Source: JARRQJ01 sp963761035
GTDB lineage: Bacteria; Pseudomonadota; Gammaproteobacteria; DRLM01
Assembly (NCBI GenBank): GCA_963761035.1
Contig: CAVXFH010000002.1
Location: forward strand, 2,852,001 to 2,916,000
Direction of reading: 5' to 3'
DNA length: 64,000 nt
This document shows positions 1-8,289 of the stretch, one piece after another. The notes beneath the pieces are model-generated. The model did no database searches, was not told the origin of the DNA, and worked only from the letters and a program-made list of their open reading frames with translations. Position 1 is the first letter of the stretch. Every line of letters begins with the position of its first letter. A program made the translations under genes and the position numbers.

Positions 1-2
1 CC

Positions 3-188
3 AAGGTGGCGGAGGAGGTGGCCGAGTATGCGGCACTGCCGCCGGAAAAGTTGGCGCAGATGATCAAGAAACTCGAACACCGGATGTATGAACACGCCCG
101 TAACCTGGAATTCGAAGCGGCGGCGCGCCTGCGCGATGAGATTCACCATCTCCGGGAGAGCAGCTTCAAGCTGGCCGCCGCGGGTTAG
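3..188 (+). CDS. uvrB: UvrABC system protein B, C-terminal end (partial)
   Basis: Only the last 61 codons are inside the window; the 5' part lies upstream. The visible peptide is a typical UVR domain, a short helical hairpin at the C-terminus of UvrB that binds UvrC during nucleotide excision repair. Residues such as LEHRMYEHARNLEFEAAARLRDEI match that domain closely. UvrC also carries a UVR motif, but internally; the stop soon after the motif fits UvrB. No terminator is obvious before the tRNA gene that follows 66 nt later. Confidence 0.85.
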   Translation, partial: KVAEEVAEYAALPPEKLAQMIKKLEHRMYEHARNLEFEAAARLRDEIHHLRESSFKLAAAG

Positions 189-208
189 AGGAATATAGCC
201 CGACAATC

Positions 209-238
209 TTGTTTCCCAACGCGGCTTTATGGTATCTT
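209..238 (+). promoter_or_regulatory. Putative promoter of tRNA-Val
   Basis: A TTGTTT box (209-214) and a TATCTT box (233-238) are separated by 18 nt. They are followed by a GC-rich stretch (CCGCGCC), as is common for stringently controlled stable RNA promoters. Transcription would begin roughly 10 nt before the tRNA. The match to the sigma70 consensus is only partial. Confidence 0.4.
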
Positions 239-254
239 CCGCGCCTTCTTCGAC

Positions 255-331
255 AGGCGCGTAGCTCAGTTGGTTAGAGCACCACCTTGACATGGTGGGG
301 GTCGTTGGTTCGAGTCCAATCGCGCCTACCA
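255..331 (+). tRNA. tRNA-Val (anticodon GAC)
   Basis: A 77-nt cloverleaf can be folded by eye. The acceptor strands are AGGCGCG (255-261) and CGCGCCT (321-327), with an encoded 3' ACCA. The anticodon stem CCACC/GGTGG encloses the loop TTGACAT with anticodon GAC, which reads Val codons GUC and GUU. The T-arm contains GGTTCGAGTCC. A rho-independent terminator follows within 10 nt, so it is probably a single-gene transcript. Confidence 0.97.
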
Positions 332-340
332 ATTCGACCG

Positions 341-370
341 AGCACTGTGCACACCACACGGTGCTTTTTT
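341..370 (+). terminator. Rho-independent terminator after tRNA-Val
   Basis: A 9-bp stem, AGCACTGTG (341-349) with CACGGTGCT (357-365) containing one U-G pair, has a 7-nt loop and is followed directly by a run of T. Confidence 0.85.
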
Positions 371-397
371 GTATCATACCTATTCACGCTTTTCCTG

Positions 398-437
398 CTC
401 TCCCTCTCCTCCCGGGAGAGGGATGGGGTGAGGAGGC
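398..437. repeat. GC-rich palindromic intergenic repeat, copy 1 (thrS leader)
   Basis: CCCTCTC (402-408) and GAGAGGG (416-422) form a hairpin around TCCTCCC, flanked by GGGGTGAGG. Read on the minus strand it resembles the copies at 3010-3045 and 3335-3387. It lies in the untranslated region before thrS. It looks like a REP-type dispersed element. Confidence 0.6.
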
Positions 438-501
438 CGGAGCAAGAGTAAAGCTATTAAGTGTCATGATAACTTCAGTGAACAGTACGAGCTGAATCGC
501 A

Positions 502-2427
502 ATGCCGACCATCACCCTCCCCGACGGAAGTCAGCGTAAATTCGACCAGGCGGTGACCGTGCATGAGGTCGCCGCGGCCATCGGCCCCGGCTTGGCCAAG
601 GCCGCCTTGGCGGGCAAGGTGGACGGCAGGCTGGTGGACACCTCTTATCGCATCGACCGCGATGCGGCGCTGGCAATTATCACCGAGCGCGATGCGGAAG
701 GGCTGGAGGTGATTCGTCATTCTTGCGCCCATTTGCTGGCCCAAGCGGTGAAGCAATTGTTTCCCGAGGCGCAGGTTACCATCGGTCCGGTGATTGAAGA
801 CGGCTTCTATTACGACTTTGCCTTCAAGCGCCCCTTTACGCCCGAAGATCTGGCCGCCATCGAAAAGCGCATGCAGGAACTGGCGGCACGGGATCTCAAG
901 GTCTCGCGCACCGAGATGCCGCGTGAAGAGGCCATACCTTTTTTCCGCGGCATGGGTGAGGAATACAAGGCGCGCATCATTGAAGACATCCCGGCGCACG
1001 AGATCCTTTCCCTGTACCAGCAAGGCGATTTCATCGACCTGTGCCGCGGCCCCCATATTCCCTCCACCGGCAAACTGAAAGCCTTCAAGCTCATGAAAGT
1101 GGCCGGCGCCTATTGGCGCGGCGATTCGCGCAACGAGATGCTGCAGCGCATCTACGGTACGGCCTGGACCGACAAGAAGACGCTGGACGCCTATCTGCAT
1201 CGACTGGAAGAGGCGGAGAAGCGTGACCACCGCAAAATCGGTAAGCATCTCGATCTGTTTCACACCCAGGAAGAGGCGCCGGGCATGGTGTTCTGGCATG
1301 ACCGCGGCTGGACCATTTATCAGCAGATAGAACAATACATCCGCGCCGCGCTCAAGGCCCACGATTATCAGGAGGTCCGCACTCCCCAAGTAGTGGGACG
1401 GGTGCTGTGGGAAAAATCCGGACACTGGGAGAAATTCGGCGAGGAGATGTTTGCCACCCACTCGGAGAACCGCGATTACGCCATCAAACCCATGAACTGT
1501 CCCTGTCATGTGCAGATCTTTAACCAGGGTCTGAAGAGTTATCGCGACCTGCCGTTGCGCATGGCGGAGTTCGGCTCCTGCCACCGCAACGAGCCCAGTG
1601 GGGCCCTACACGGCCTGATGCGGGTGCGCGGCTTTACCCAGGACGACGCCCATATCTTTTGTACCGAGGACCAGATCCAGGATGAAGTGTCCGCCTTTAT
1701 CGATCTGCTATATCAGGTTTATGCCGATTTCGGCTTCGACGAGGTGATCATCAAGCTTTCCACCCGGCCGCCCAAGCGGGTAGGGGACGACGCGGTATGG
1801 GACAAGGCCGAGCATGCGCTCGAAAAGGCCTTGAATAACAAAGGAATGGTTTGGGATCTTCAGCCCGGGGAAGGGGCGTTTTATGGCCCCAAGATCGAAT
1901 TCTCGCTGAAAGACTGTCTTGGCCGGGTGTGGCAGTGCGGCACCATCCAGGTGGACTTCAATATGCCGGGGCGCCTGGGGGCCGAATACGTGGCGGAGGA
2001 CAGCAGCAAACGGGTTCCGGTGATGTTGCACCGAGCCATCCTGGGTTCTATGGAGCGGTTTATCGGGATACTCATCGAAAATTATGCCGGGCACTTCCCG
2101 CCCTGGCTGGCGCCGACCCAGGCCGTAGTCCTCAACATTACCGATAAACAGGCCGATTATGCCCTCCAGGTTGAGAAGGTCATGAAAGAAAAGGGTTTCC
2201 GCGTTAAGGCGGACTTGAGAAACGAGAAGATTAGCTTTAAAATTCGCGAACACACGTTACAGCGTGTCCCTTACCTCCTGGTTGTGGGAGACCGGGAGAT
2301 GGTTGAACAAACCGTGGCCGTACGCAAACGCAGCGGCAAGGAACTGGGAAGCATGACCATCAGCGCCTTCCAGGAACTCATTGCCGCCGATATCGCGCGT
2401 CGTGGCCGCGCTATTTTGGAGGATTAA
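502..2427 (+). CDS. thrS: Threonine--tRNA ligase
   Basis: Charges tRNA-Thr with threonine in the cytoplasm. The 641-aa length matches the bacterial family. In order: an N-terminal TGS domain (about 1-60), the editing domain with the HSCAH motif (about 73-77) whose His residues help hydrolyse mischarged Ser-tRNA, the class II catalytic core with MNCPCH (zinc-binding Cys) and RNEPSGALHGLMRVRGF (motif 2 region), and a C-terminal anticodon-binding domain. The start at 502 gives the expected TGS N-terminus (MPTITLPDGS); the ribosome binding site is weak. It is the first gene of the thrS-infC-rpmI-rplT group, and its stop codon touches the infC start. Confidence 0.97.
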   Translation: MPTITLPDGSQRKFDQAVTVHEVAAAIGPGLAKAALAGKVDGRLVDTSYRIDRDAALAIITERDAEGLEVIRHSCAHLLAQAVKQLFPEAQVTIGPVIEDGFYYDFAFKRPFTPEDLAAIEKRMQELAARDLKVSRTEMPREEAIPFFRGMGEEYKARIIEDIPAHEILSLYQQGDFIDLCRGPHIPSTGKLKAFKLMKVAGAYWRGDSRNEMLQRIYGTAWTDKKTLDAYLHRLEEAEKRDHRKIGKHLDLFHTQEEAPGMVFWHDRGWTIYQQIEQYIRAALKAHDYQEVRTPQVVGRVLWEKSGHWEKFGEEMFATHSENRDYAIKPMNCPCHVQIFNQGLKSYRDLPLRMAEFGSCHRNEPSGALHGLMRVRGFTQDDAHIFCTEDQIQDEVSAFIDLLYQVYADFGFDEVIIKLSTRPPKRVGDDAVWDKAEHALEKALNNKGMVWDLQPGEGAFYGPKIEFSLKDCLGRVWQCGTIQVDFNMPGRLGAEYVAEDSSKRVPVMLHRAILGSMERFIGILIENYAGHFPPWLAPTQAVVLNITDKQADYALQVEKVMKEKGFRVKADLRNEKISFKIREHTLQRVPYLLVVGDREMVEQTVAVRKRSGKELGSMTISAFQELIAADIARRGRAILED

Positions 2428-2430
2428 ATT
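2418..2430 (+). promoter_or_regulatory. Shine-Dalgarno and AUU start of infC
   Basis: GGAGG (2418-2422) lies inside the last thrS codons, 5 nt before ATT (2428-2430). The ATT follows the thrS TAA with no gap. In E. coli an AUU start lets IF3 repress its own translation; the same logic is inferred here from the codon and its position. Confidence 0.75.
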
Positions 2431-2985
2431 ATCACCGCTGATAAGAAAGAAACTCGTATCAACGACGAGATCGCAGTACCTGAAATACGATTGATCGGTG
2501 CCAATGGCGAAATGGTGGGAGTGGTTCCCATCAAACAAGCGTTACAGATGGCGGAAGAGAGCGAACTCGATTTAGTGGAGGTGGCGCCCCAGGCCGTTCC
2601 ACCGGTGTGCCGGGTTATGGATTACGGCAAATACCTTTTCGAGGAGAGCAAGAAACGCCATGCCGCCAGGAAGAAACAGAAGCAGATACAGATCAAGGAA
2701 CTGAAGTTCCGCCCCACCACCGAAGAGGCGGATTATCAAGTGAAGCTGCGCAAGCTTATGGAGTTCCTGGAGGAAGGCGACAAGGCCAAGGTGACCTTAC
2801 GTTTTCGCGGACGGGAGTTGATGCATCAGGAACTGGGCATGAAATTGTTGAAGCGGGTTGAAGCGGATTTGGCGGAGTTAAGCGTGGTCGAGCAATTCCC
2901 CAAGATGGAAGGCAGAATGATGATTATGGTCCTGGCGCCGAAGAAGGCGGTGACGCCCGCCAGCGGTAAGCAGACGGGGACATGA
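2428..2985 (+). CDS. infC: Translation initiation factor IF-3
   Basis: Binds the 30S subunit, keeps it apart from 50S and checks start-codon pairing. The first conventional start codon, TTG at 2491, would cut off the first beta strand. The frame is open back to ATT at 2428, placed after a good GGAGG, giving 185 aa, close to the roughly 180 aa usual for IF3. The extended N-terminus contains RINDEI, which matches the conserved start of the N-domain. Next come DLVEVAPQAVPPVCRVMDYGK (N-domain), a Lys-rich linker (SKKRHAARKKQKQ) and the C-domain with KVTLRFRGRE. Family knowledge suggests autorepression through the rare AUU codon. The alternative is a start at ATC 2431. Confidence 0.93.
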   Translation: MITADKKETRINDEIAVPEIRLIGANGEMVGVVPIKQALQMAEESELDLVEVAPQAVPPVCRVMDYGKYLFEESKKRHAARKKQKQIQIKELKFRPTTEEADYQVKLRKLMEFLEEGDKAKVTLRFRGRELMHQELGMKLLKRVEADLAELSVVEQFPKMEGRMMIMVLAPKKAVTPASGKQTGT

Positions 2986-3009
2986 GCAAGTGGCGTCAGG
3001 GATGGATAT

Positions 3010-3045
3010 CCTTCACCTTACCCCTCGCCCGGAGGGAGAGGGAGA
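3010..3045. repeat. GC-rich palindromic intergenic repeat, copy 2 (rpmI leader)
   Basis: CTTCACC, CCCCTCGCCC and GGAGGGAGAGGG make an imperfect palindrome closely resembling copy 1 read on the other strand and copy 3. It fills much of the 101-nt gap between infC and rpmI. Confidence 0.55.
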
Positions 3046-3086
3046 GTAGGAACGAAGAATTGGATATATATTTGGAGTGAACAGTA

Positions 3087-3284
3087 ATGGCTAAATTGAA
3101 GACCAATAGAGGCGCGGCAAAACGGTTTGCCCGTACAGGCTCGGGAAAGTTCAAGCGCGCCCAGAGTTTTAAGCGGCATATTTTGACCAAGAAAAGCGCC
3201 AAGCGTAAGCGCCATTTGCGTTCCGCGATCCTGGTTCATCCGTCGGATACCGCCGGTATCAGACGCTTATTGCCGTACGCGTAG
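3087..3284 (+). CDS. rpmI: 50S ribosomal protein bL35
   Basis: A 65-aa, very basic large-subunit protein. The start MAKLKTNRGAAKRF and the internal KKSAKRKRHLR are diagnostic for bL35. A ribosome binding site (TTTGGAGTG) precedes the ATG. It sits between infC and rplT as in most Gammaproteobacteria. In E. coli the L20 protein represses this pair by binding the mRNA leader; the leader here is interrupted by a palindromic repeat, so whether that control is kept cannot be seen. Confidence 0.96.
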   Translation: MAKLKTNRGAAKRFARTGSGKFKRAQSFKRHILTKKSAKRKRHLRSAILVHPSDTAGIRRLLPYA

Positions 3285-3334
3285 CGCGGCGAGACCTTAC
3301 GGCGTTAGTTGGGGATGGGTGGTTATTTTAAGCG

Positions 3335-3387
3335 CCCTCACCCCTAACCCTCTACCCTAAAGGGCATAAATCCCGGTGGGAGAGGGG
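3335..3387. repeat. GC-rich palindromic intergenic repeat, copy 3 (rplT leader)
   Basis: CCCTCACCCCTAACCCTCTACCC is followed, after a short insertion, by GGGAGAGGGG. The arms match the other two copies but are interrupted by about 17 nt (AAAGGGCATAAATCCCG), which itself contains a small GGG/CCC hairpin. It lies 36 nt before the rplT start. Confidence 0.55.
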
Positions 3388-3422
3388 AAGATGGTATAAA
3401 GAATTTTATAGAGGAAGCAGTC

Positions 3423-3782
3423 ATGCCAAGAGTAAAACGTGGGGTAACAGCCCGCGCCCGCCACAAGAAGGTGATGGATAAGGCCAAGGGTTATTATGGA
3501 CGTCGCAAGAACGTATTCCGCGTCGCCACCCAAGCGGTGACCAAGGCCGGCCAATACGCCTATCGCGATCGCCGCGTGCGCAAGCGCGAGTTTCGCGGAT
3601 TGTGGATTGTGCGCATCAATGCGGCGGCCCGCGAATGCGGACTGTCCTACAGCCGTTTGATGAACGGCCTGCACAAGGCGGCAATCGAGATCGACCGCAA
3701 GGTGCTGGCGGATCTGGCCGTGTTCGACAAGCTGGCGTTTGCCGCCTTGGCGGAAAAGGCAAAAGTGGGTCTTTCAGCCTGA
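3423..3782 (+). CDS. rplT: 50S ribosomal protein bL20
   Basis: A 119-aa rRNA-binding assembly protein of the large subunit. The start MPRVKRGVTARARHKK and the motif KGYYGRRKNVFRVA are hallmarks of bL20, and the length is the usual one. GAGGAAGCAG acts as the ribosome binding site. It is the last gene before a strong terminator that separates it from pheS. Confidence 0.97.
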   Translation: MPRVKRGVTARARHKKVMDKAKGYYGRRKNVFRVATQAVTKAGQYAYRDRRVRKREFRGLWIVRINAAARECGLSYSRLMNGLHKAAIEIDRKVLADLAVFDKLAFAALAEKAKVGLSA

Positions 3783-3840
3783 GGATGTAATTCCTCCCTT
3801 CGCATGATTGCCGCGGCGGGTGGGTAAATCGACTCGATAA

Positions 3841-3873
3841 AAAAGGAAAGGCCTCGCGACCTTTCCTTTTTTT
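3841..3873 (+). terminator. Rho-independent terminator after rplT, ahead of pheS
   Basis: An 11-bp stem, AAAAGGAAAGG (3841-3851) with CCTTTCCTTTT (3860-3870), has an 8-nt loop and is followed by T-rich sequence. It lies only 27 nt before the pheS start. In E. coli pheST is controlled by attenuation with a Phe-rich leader peptide; here the only small leader frame (ATG at 3804, seven codons) contains no Phe, so simple termination is more likely. Confidence 0.85.
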
Positions 3874-3899
3874 ATTTATGAAAGCGACACCGATTCGCC

Positions 3900-4919
3900 A
3901 TGCAAGAACATCTCGCCGAACTAGTTAAACATGCCGCGGAAGCGACTGCCTCCGCGCAAACCGTTGCGCAATTAGATCAGGTGCGTGTGCGGTTTCTGGG
4001 AAAGAAGGGCGAGATAACCGAGCAACTCAAGCAATTGGGCAAGCTCTCGCCCGATGAACGGCCTGCGGCGGGCGCGGAAGTTAATCGCGCTAAGGATCGG
4101 ATTCAGGAGTTACTCCAACGGCGACTTGCCGAGCTGGAAAACAAATCGCTCGCTGACAAGATGGCCGCACTGCATCTCGACGTCACTTTGCCGGGCCGCG
4201 GGCAAGCGCCGGGCGGTATGCATCCCGTCACCCGCACCATGCAGCGCGTTGAGGCGTTATTCGCGGCGATCGGTTTCGAAGTGGTAGAAGGTCCGGAGAT
4301 CGAGACCGAGTATTACAACTTCGAGGCACTCAATATCCCCGCTGAACACCCGGCGCGGGCCATGCACGATACCTTTTATTTTCCCGACGGACGCTTGCTG
4401 CGCACGCATACCTCGCCGGTGCAGATCAGGGTGATGGCTGAGCGGAAACCGCCGCTGCGTATCCTCGCGCCGGGCCGGGTGTATCGCTGCGATTCCGATA
4501 TCACGCACACGCCCATGTTTCACCAGGTGGAGGGTTTCATGGTGGACACCGACGTCAGCTTTGCCGATCTCAAAGGGATTCTGCACGATTTTTTGCAAAG
4601 CTTTTTCGAGCGCAACCTGGAGGTGCGTTTTCGCCCGTCCTATTTTCCCTTCACCGAACCCTCGGCGGAAGTGGATATCACCTGCGTGATTTGCGGCGGC
4701 AGTGGTTGCCGCGTATGTAAAAATACCGGATGGATTGAGATATTGGGCTGCGGCATGATTCATCCTAACGTCTTCGCCAAGGTGGGCGTCGATAATGAAC
4801 GATACACCGGCTTCGCCTTTGGTCTTGGCGTAGAGCGGTTGACGATGTTGCGTTATGGCGTGAACGATTTGCGTCTGTTCTTCGAGAACGACCTGCGCTT
4901 TCTGCAGCAGTTCAGATAG
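3900..4919 (+). CDS. pheS: Phenylalanine--tRNA ligase alpha subunit
   Basis: The catalytic subunit of the alpha2-beta2 enzyme that charges tRNA-Phe. The 339-aa protein has the N-terminal coiled-coil arm (about 1-90) that contacts tRNA, then the class II core. Recognisable pieces are GRGQAPGGMHPV, EGPEIETEYYNFEALN, the tRNA/ATP-binding RTHTSPVQ, and GLGVERLTMLRYG (motif 3). A CxxC/CxxC-like set (CVICGGSGCRVC) is present, as in many proteobacterial PheS. It is separated from pheT by 27 nt. Confidence 0.97.
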   Translation: MQEHLAELVKHAAEATASAQTVAQLDQVRVRFLGKKGEITEQLKQLGKLSPDERPAAGAEVNRAKDRIQELLQRRLAELENKSLADKMAALHLDVTLPGRGQAPGGMHPVTRTMQRVEALFAAIGFEVVEGPEIETEYYNFEALNIPAEHPARAMHDTFYFPDGRLLRTHTSPVQIRVMAERKPPLRILAPGRVYRCDSDITHTPMFHQVEGFMVDTDVSFADLKGILHDFLQSFFERNLEVRFRPSYFPFTEPSAEVDITCVICGGSGCRVCKNTGWIEILGCGMIHPNVFAKVGVDNERYTGFAFGLGVERLTMLRYGVNDLRLFFENDLRFLQQFR

Positions 4920-4946
4920 CAGCTATCAGCTTGATTTGGAGTTTGG

Positions 4947-7328
4947 ATGAAATTCAGCGAACAATGGTTGCGGGAGTGGGTGAATCCCGATATCTCCACC
5001 GCCGATCTGACGACCCAGCTCACCATGGCGGGATTGGAGGTGGACGGCGTAGAACCGGTTGCGCCATTTTTCAGCGACGTCGTGGTGGGCGAAGTAGTCA
5101 GTGTCGACCCTCACCCCGCCGCGGACCGCCTGCGCGTGTGTCAGGTGAATGTGGGTGGCGTCGAATCGCTGGGTATCGTGTGCGGGGCTGCCAATGTTGC
5201 CGTCGGAGTGCGGGCGCCGGTGGCTCTGGTGGGCGCGAAATTGCCCGATGGGACTCATGTCGAGAAATCCAAGCTGCGCGGCGTGTCCTCGGAAGGGATG
5301 CTGTGTTCCGCCAAGGAACTGGGCCTGACGGAAAACGCGGAGGGCTTGTTGCTCCTTCCCGGCGATGCCAGACCGGGGCAAGACGTGCGCGAGTATCTGG
5401 CCTTGAGCGACGTGAGTATCGAGTTGGGATTGACTCCCAATCGCGGTGATTGTCTCAGCGTGCTGGGTGTTGCCCGCGAGACCGCGGTGATCAATCGTTG
5501 CGGTTTGCGTGGTCCCGCGCTGCCAGCAGTCGCGGCGCTGGTCTCCGATCAGTTTGCGGCGGATATTATTTCACCGCGGGCTTGCCCGCGCTATCTCGGG
5601 CGGGTAATGAGAGATGTCAATCCCGATGCGCGCGCCCCGCTATGGATGCGGGAGCGGCTGCGCCGCAGTGGTTTGCGCAGTATCAACGCCGTGGTGGATA
5701 TCACCAATTACGTATTGCTGGAATTGGGCCAGCCGATGCACGCCTTCGATCTTGATAAGTTGAGTGGCGGCATTCGCGTGCGTATGGCCAAAAACGGCGA
5801 AAGCCTGGTGTTGTTGGATGGCCAGGAAATCGTCCTCGATGACTCCACCTTGATCATCGCCGATCACGCGGCGCCGGTGGCCATGGCGGGTATCATGGGC
5901 GGTGCCGCCACCGCGGTGGGCGAGGGCACCCGGCATCTGTTTTTGGAGAGCGCATTTTTCGCGCCGGCGGCGATGGCTGGACGGGCGCGGCATTACGGTT
6001 TGCATACCGATTCATCCCAGCGCTTCGAGCGGGGCGTGGACCCTGAATTACAGCGACGCGCCATGGAACGCGCCACGGCCTTGCTGCTTGAAATCGCCGG
6101 CGGCAAGCCTGGACCCATCATCGAAGCGCACAGCATCGAGCACGTTCCCGCGCTACCCGCCATTTCATTGCGGTCGGAACGCCTGCGCCGGTTGATAGGG
6201 GCTGAGATAGCGCACGCCGAGGTTATGGATATCTTGCAGCGTTTAGGCATGAAGGTTGTGGAAGAAACAGCAGGCTGGCGGGTAACGCCGCCGTCTTTCC
6301 GTTTCGATATTCGCATTGAAGCCGATCTGATCGAAGAGATCGTCCGCATCCACGGATACGGGCGACTGCCCAGCAACCGCCCCTCGGTACGTATGATGAT
6401 GCCGCGTCGTTCGGAAACCAAGATTGGGACGACGCGGATTCGGCAATGCTTGATCGAGCGCGGGTATCAAGAAGCGATCACCTATAGTTTTGTAGATCCG
6501 CGTTTGCAAGCGGCCTTGGACCCCGATAATGTTCCATTCGCCCTGGCCAATCCCATCAGCGCCGATATGGCGGTAATGCGCACCTGTTTATGGCCTGGCC
6601 TGATGCAGGCCGTACTCTATAATCAAAATCGTCAGCAGGGCCGTATCCGTTTGTTCGAGATCGGGACGCGCTTTCGTCCGGAAGGTGATCAGATTCGGGA
6701 AGAGATGGTTGTCTCAGCTATTGTCGTCGGCAGCAATGAGCCGGAACAGTGGGGCTTGGCCAAGCGCGAGGCGGACTTCTATGATGTCAAGGGCGACGTG
6801 GAGGCCTTGTTGGCCAAGACGGGTCGGCCGCGGGATTATGCATTTCGGGCGGCAACCCATAAAGCCTTGCACCCCGGGCAGACCGCCGTGATCGATGCGC
6901 TGCACGGCCGCACGGCAGGGGTGATGGGAGCCTTACATCCTCAGGTTTTAAAAAAATTAAATTACAATATGTTACCGGTAGTTTTTGAATTAATTCTGGA
7001 GGAGATAAGTGAGGCTGTCTTACCGCGGTTTCGCGAGGCATCAAAGTATCCGGCGCTCCGCCGCGACATAGCGGTGATAGTGGATAGCGCGATTACCGGT
7101 GCGGCGCTGCGCCAAGATATTGCAGCGACGTCGGGAGAGCTGCTTCGTGAATTACAGTTATTTGACGTTTATACCGGCAAAGGTATTGATTCGAACAAAA
7201 AAAGTATCGCTTTGGGCTTGACGTTACAAGATTCTTCACGCACTCTTACGGATGGAGACGTCGACCTCGTGATAGAACGAGTGTTGGCGAGTTTGAGGGA
7301 AAAATTCGGGGCAACTTTGAGAGACTGA
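4947..7328 (+). CDS. pheT: Phenylalanine--tRNA ligase beta subunit
   Basis: The large subunit of PheRS, 793 aa, essentially the E. coli length. Domains in order: a tRNA-binding OB fold (about 40-150), the B3/B4 editing domain (about 210-390) that removes mischarged Tyr, the B5 domain (about 400-475), a catalytic-like domain, and a C-terminal ferredoxin-fold anticodon-binding domain (about 700-793, ASKYPALRRDIAVIVD). TTTGGAG precedes the ATG. The stop is 2 nt from ihfA, so the two are probably cotranscribed, as in E. coli. Confidence 0.97.
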   Translation: MKFSEQWLREWVNPDISTADLTTQLTMAGLEVDGVEPVAPFFSDVVVGEVVSVDPHPAADRLRVCQVNVGGVESLGIVCGAANVAVGVRAPVALVGAKLPDGTHVEKSKLRGVSSEGMLCSAKELGLTENAEGLLLLPGDARPGQDVREYLALSDVSIELGLTPNRGDCLSVLGVARETAVINRCGLRGPALPAVAALVSDQFAADIISPRACPRYLGRVMRDVNPDARAPLWMRERLRRSGLRSINAVVDITNYVLLELGQPMHAFDLDKLSGGIRVRMAKNGESLVLLDGQEIVLDDSTLIIADHAAPVAMAGIMGGAATAVGEGTRHLFLESAFFAPAAMAGRARHYGLHTDSSQRFERGVDPELQRRAMERATALLLEIAGGKPGPIIEAHSIEHVPALPAISLRSERLRRLIGAEIAHAEVMDILQRLGMKVVEETAGWRVTPPSFRFDIRIEADLIEEIVRIHGYGRLPSNRPSVRMMMPRRSETKIGTTRIRQCLIERGYQEAITYSFVDPRLQAALDPDNVPFALANPISADMAVMRTCLWPGLMQAVLYNQNRQQGRIRLFEIGTRFRPEGDQIREEMVVSAIVVGSNEPEQWGLAKREADFYDVKGDVEALLAKTGRPRDYAFRAATHKALHPGQTAVIDALHGRTAGVMGALHPQVLKKLNYNMLPVVFELILEEISEAVLPRFREASKYPALRRDIAVIVDSAITGAALRQDIAATSGELLRELQLFDVYTGKGIDSNKKSIALGLTLQDSSRTLTDGDVDLVIERVLASLREKFGATLRD

Positions 7329-7330
7329 CT

Positions 7331-7633
7331 ATGGCGCTAACCAAGGCCGAAATGGCAGAGAAATTGTTTGAAGAACTTGGACTAAACAAGCGTGAGGCCA
7401 AGGATTTCGTAGAGGCATTTTTCGAAGAAATCCGCGCGGCGCTTGCGGAAGGGAAACAAGTGAAGTTGTCCGGCTTCGGCAACTTCAATTTGCGCAACAA
7501 AAAGCAACGGCCGGGCCGCAACCCTAAAACCGGTGAAGAGATCCCCATTACGGCGCGACGTGTGGTGACTTTTCATCCTGGTCAAAAATTAAAAGCGCGG
7601 GTAGAGGCCTATGTTGGAAGCAGCGAACAATAA
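7331..7633 (+). CDS. ihfA: Integration host factor alpha subunit
   Basis: A 100-aa HU/IHF-family DNA-bending protein that works as a dimer with IhfB. The typical start MALTKAEMAEKLFEELGLNKREAK and the beta-arm region GRNPKTGEEIPI, with the Pro that intercalates into DNA, identify the alpha subunit; its place directly after pheT confirms this. The last 23 nt overlap the next gene. Confidence 0.95.
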   Translation: MALTKAEMAEKLFEELGLNKREAKDFVEAFFEEIRAALAEGKQVKLSGFGNFNLRNKKQRPGRNPKTGEEIPITARRVVTFHPGQKLKARVEAYVGSSEQ

Positions 7634-7976
7634 CGAATTGCCCCCCATACCGGGAAAGCGTTACTTTACCATCGGTGAAGTAAGTGATCTGTGTTTGGTC
7701 AAGCCTCATGTGTTGCGCTACTGGGAACAGGAGTTTCCGCAGCTAAAACCGGTAAAGCGGCGCGGCAACCGCCGTTATTATCAGCATCACGATGTGATGA
7801 TGGTGAGGGAAATTCGCAGCCTGCTATATGAGCAGGGATTTACCATCGGCGGGGCGCGGCAGCGCTTGCTGAATACCAAAACCACCAAGACGCCGGTAAA
7901 AATCGCGAATAGCAGGGATGTAGTAAAACAGTTGCGAAACGATCTGGAAAAGCTGTTGGCTATACTCAAGGGCTGA
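7611..7976 (+). CDS. MerR-family transcriptional regulator
   Basis: A 121-aa protein with an N-terminal winged helix-turn-helix of the MerR type (about 18-85): YFTIGEVSDLCLVKPHVLRYWE and KRRGNRRYYQHHDV. It ends in a helix (about 90-121) that may serve for dimerisation and has no obvious metal-binding Cys pair or effector domain. It overlaps ihfA by 23 nt, an arrangement repeated in many Gamma- and Betaproteobacteria. Its target and signal are unknown. Confidence 0.9.
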   Translation: MLEAANNNELPPIPGKRYFTIGEVSDLCLVKPHVLRYWEQEFPQLKPVKRRGNRRYYQHHDVMMVREIRSLLYEQGFTIGGARQRLLNTKTTKTPVKIANSRDVVKQLRNDLEKLLAILKG

Positions 7977-7993
7977 GCTTGCGGTTAAATGCT

Positions 7994-8023
7994 TTGGCGT
8001 TGAGCGGCTATCTCGCGTATGAT
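7994..8023 (+). promoter_or_regulatory. Putative promoter of tRNA-Pro
   Basis: TTGGCG (7994-7999) and TATGAT (8018-8023) are spaced by 18 nt, about 60 nt before the tRNA. Confidence 0.4.
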
Positions 8024-8085
8024 AACGCCGGATTATTTGCGGACCTGAAGCTTCTTAGGTTCGCATCCAAATTTCCTATTTCAAA

Positions 8086-8163
<78 letters not shown>

Positions 8164-8196
8164 TACAACATTCATTAATGTCCTAGAAGGTTCACG

Positions 8197-8223
8197 AAAC
8201 GAGCGTAATTGCTCGTTTTTTTG
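8197..8223 (+). terminator. Rho-independent terminator after tRNA-Pro
   Basis: AAACGAGC and GCTCGTTT form an 8-bp stem around GTAATT, followed by a T run. Confidence 0.85.
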
Positions 8224-8289
8224 TTTATACTCCATCTTAATATATCCAAACATGTCTGGGGGCATCTTGAAATTGGGTTGGGGGCACAA

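Noticed and set aside
475..1584. Long minus-strand open frame (369 codons) opposite thrS
   Set aside because: It is the shadow of a highly conserved gene; the amino-acid pattern is His/Gly/Arg-rich and matches no family.
3804..3827. Leader peptide for pheST attenuation
   Set aside because: The seven-codon frame contains no Phe and no alternative antiterminator hairpin is apparent.
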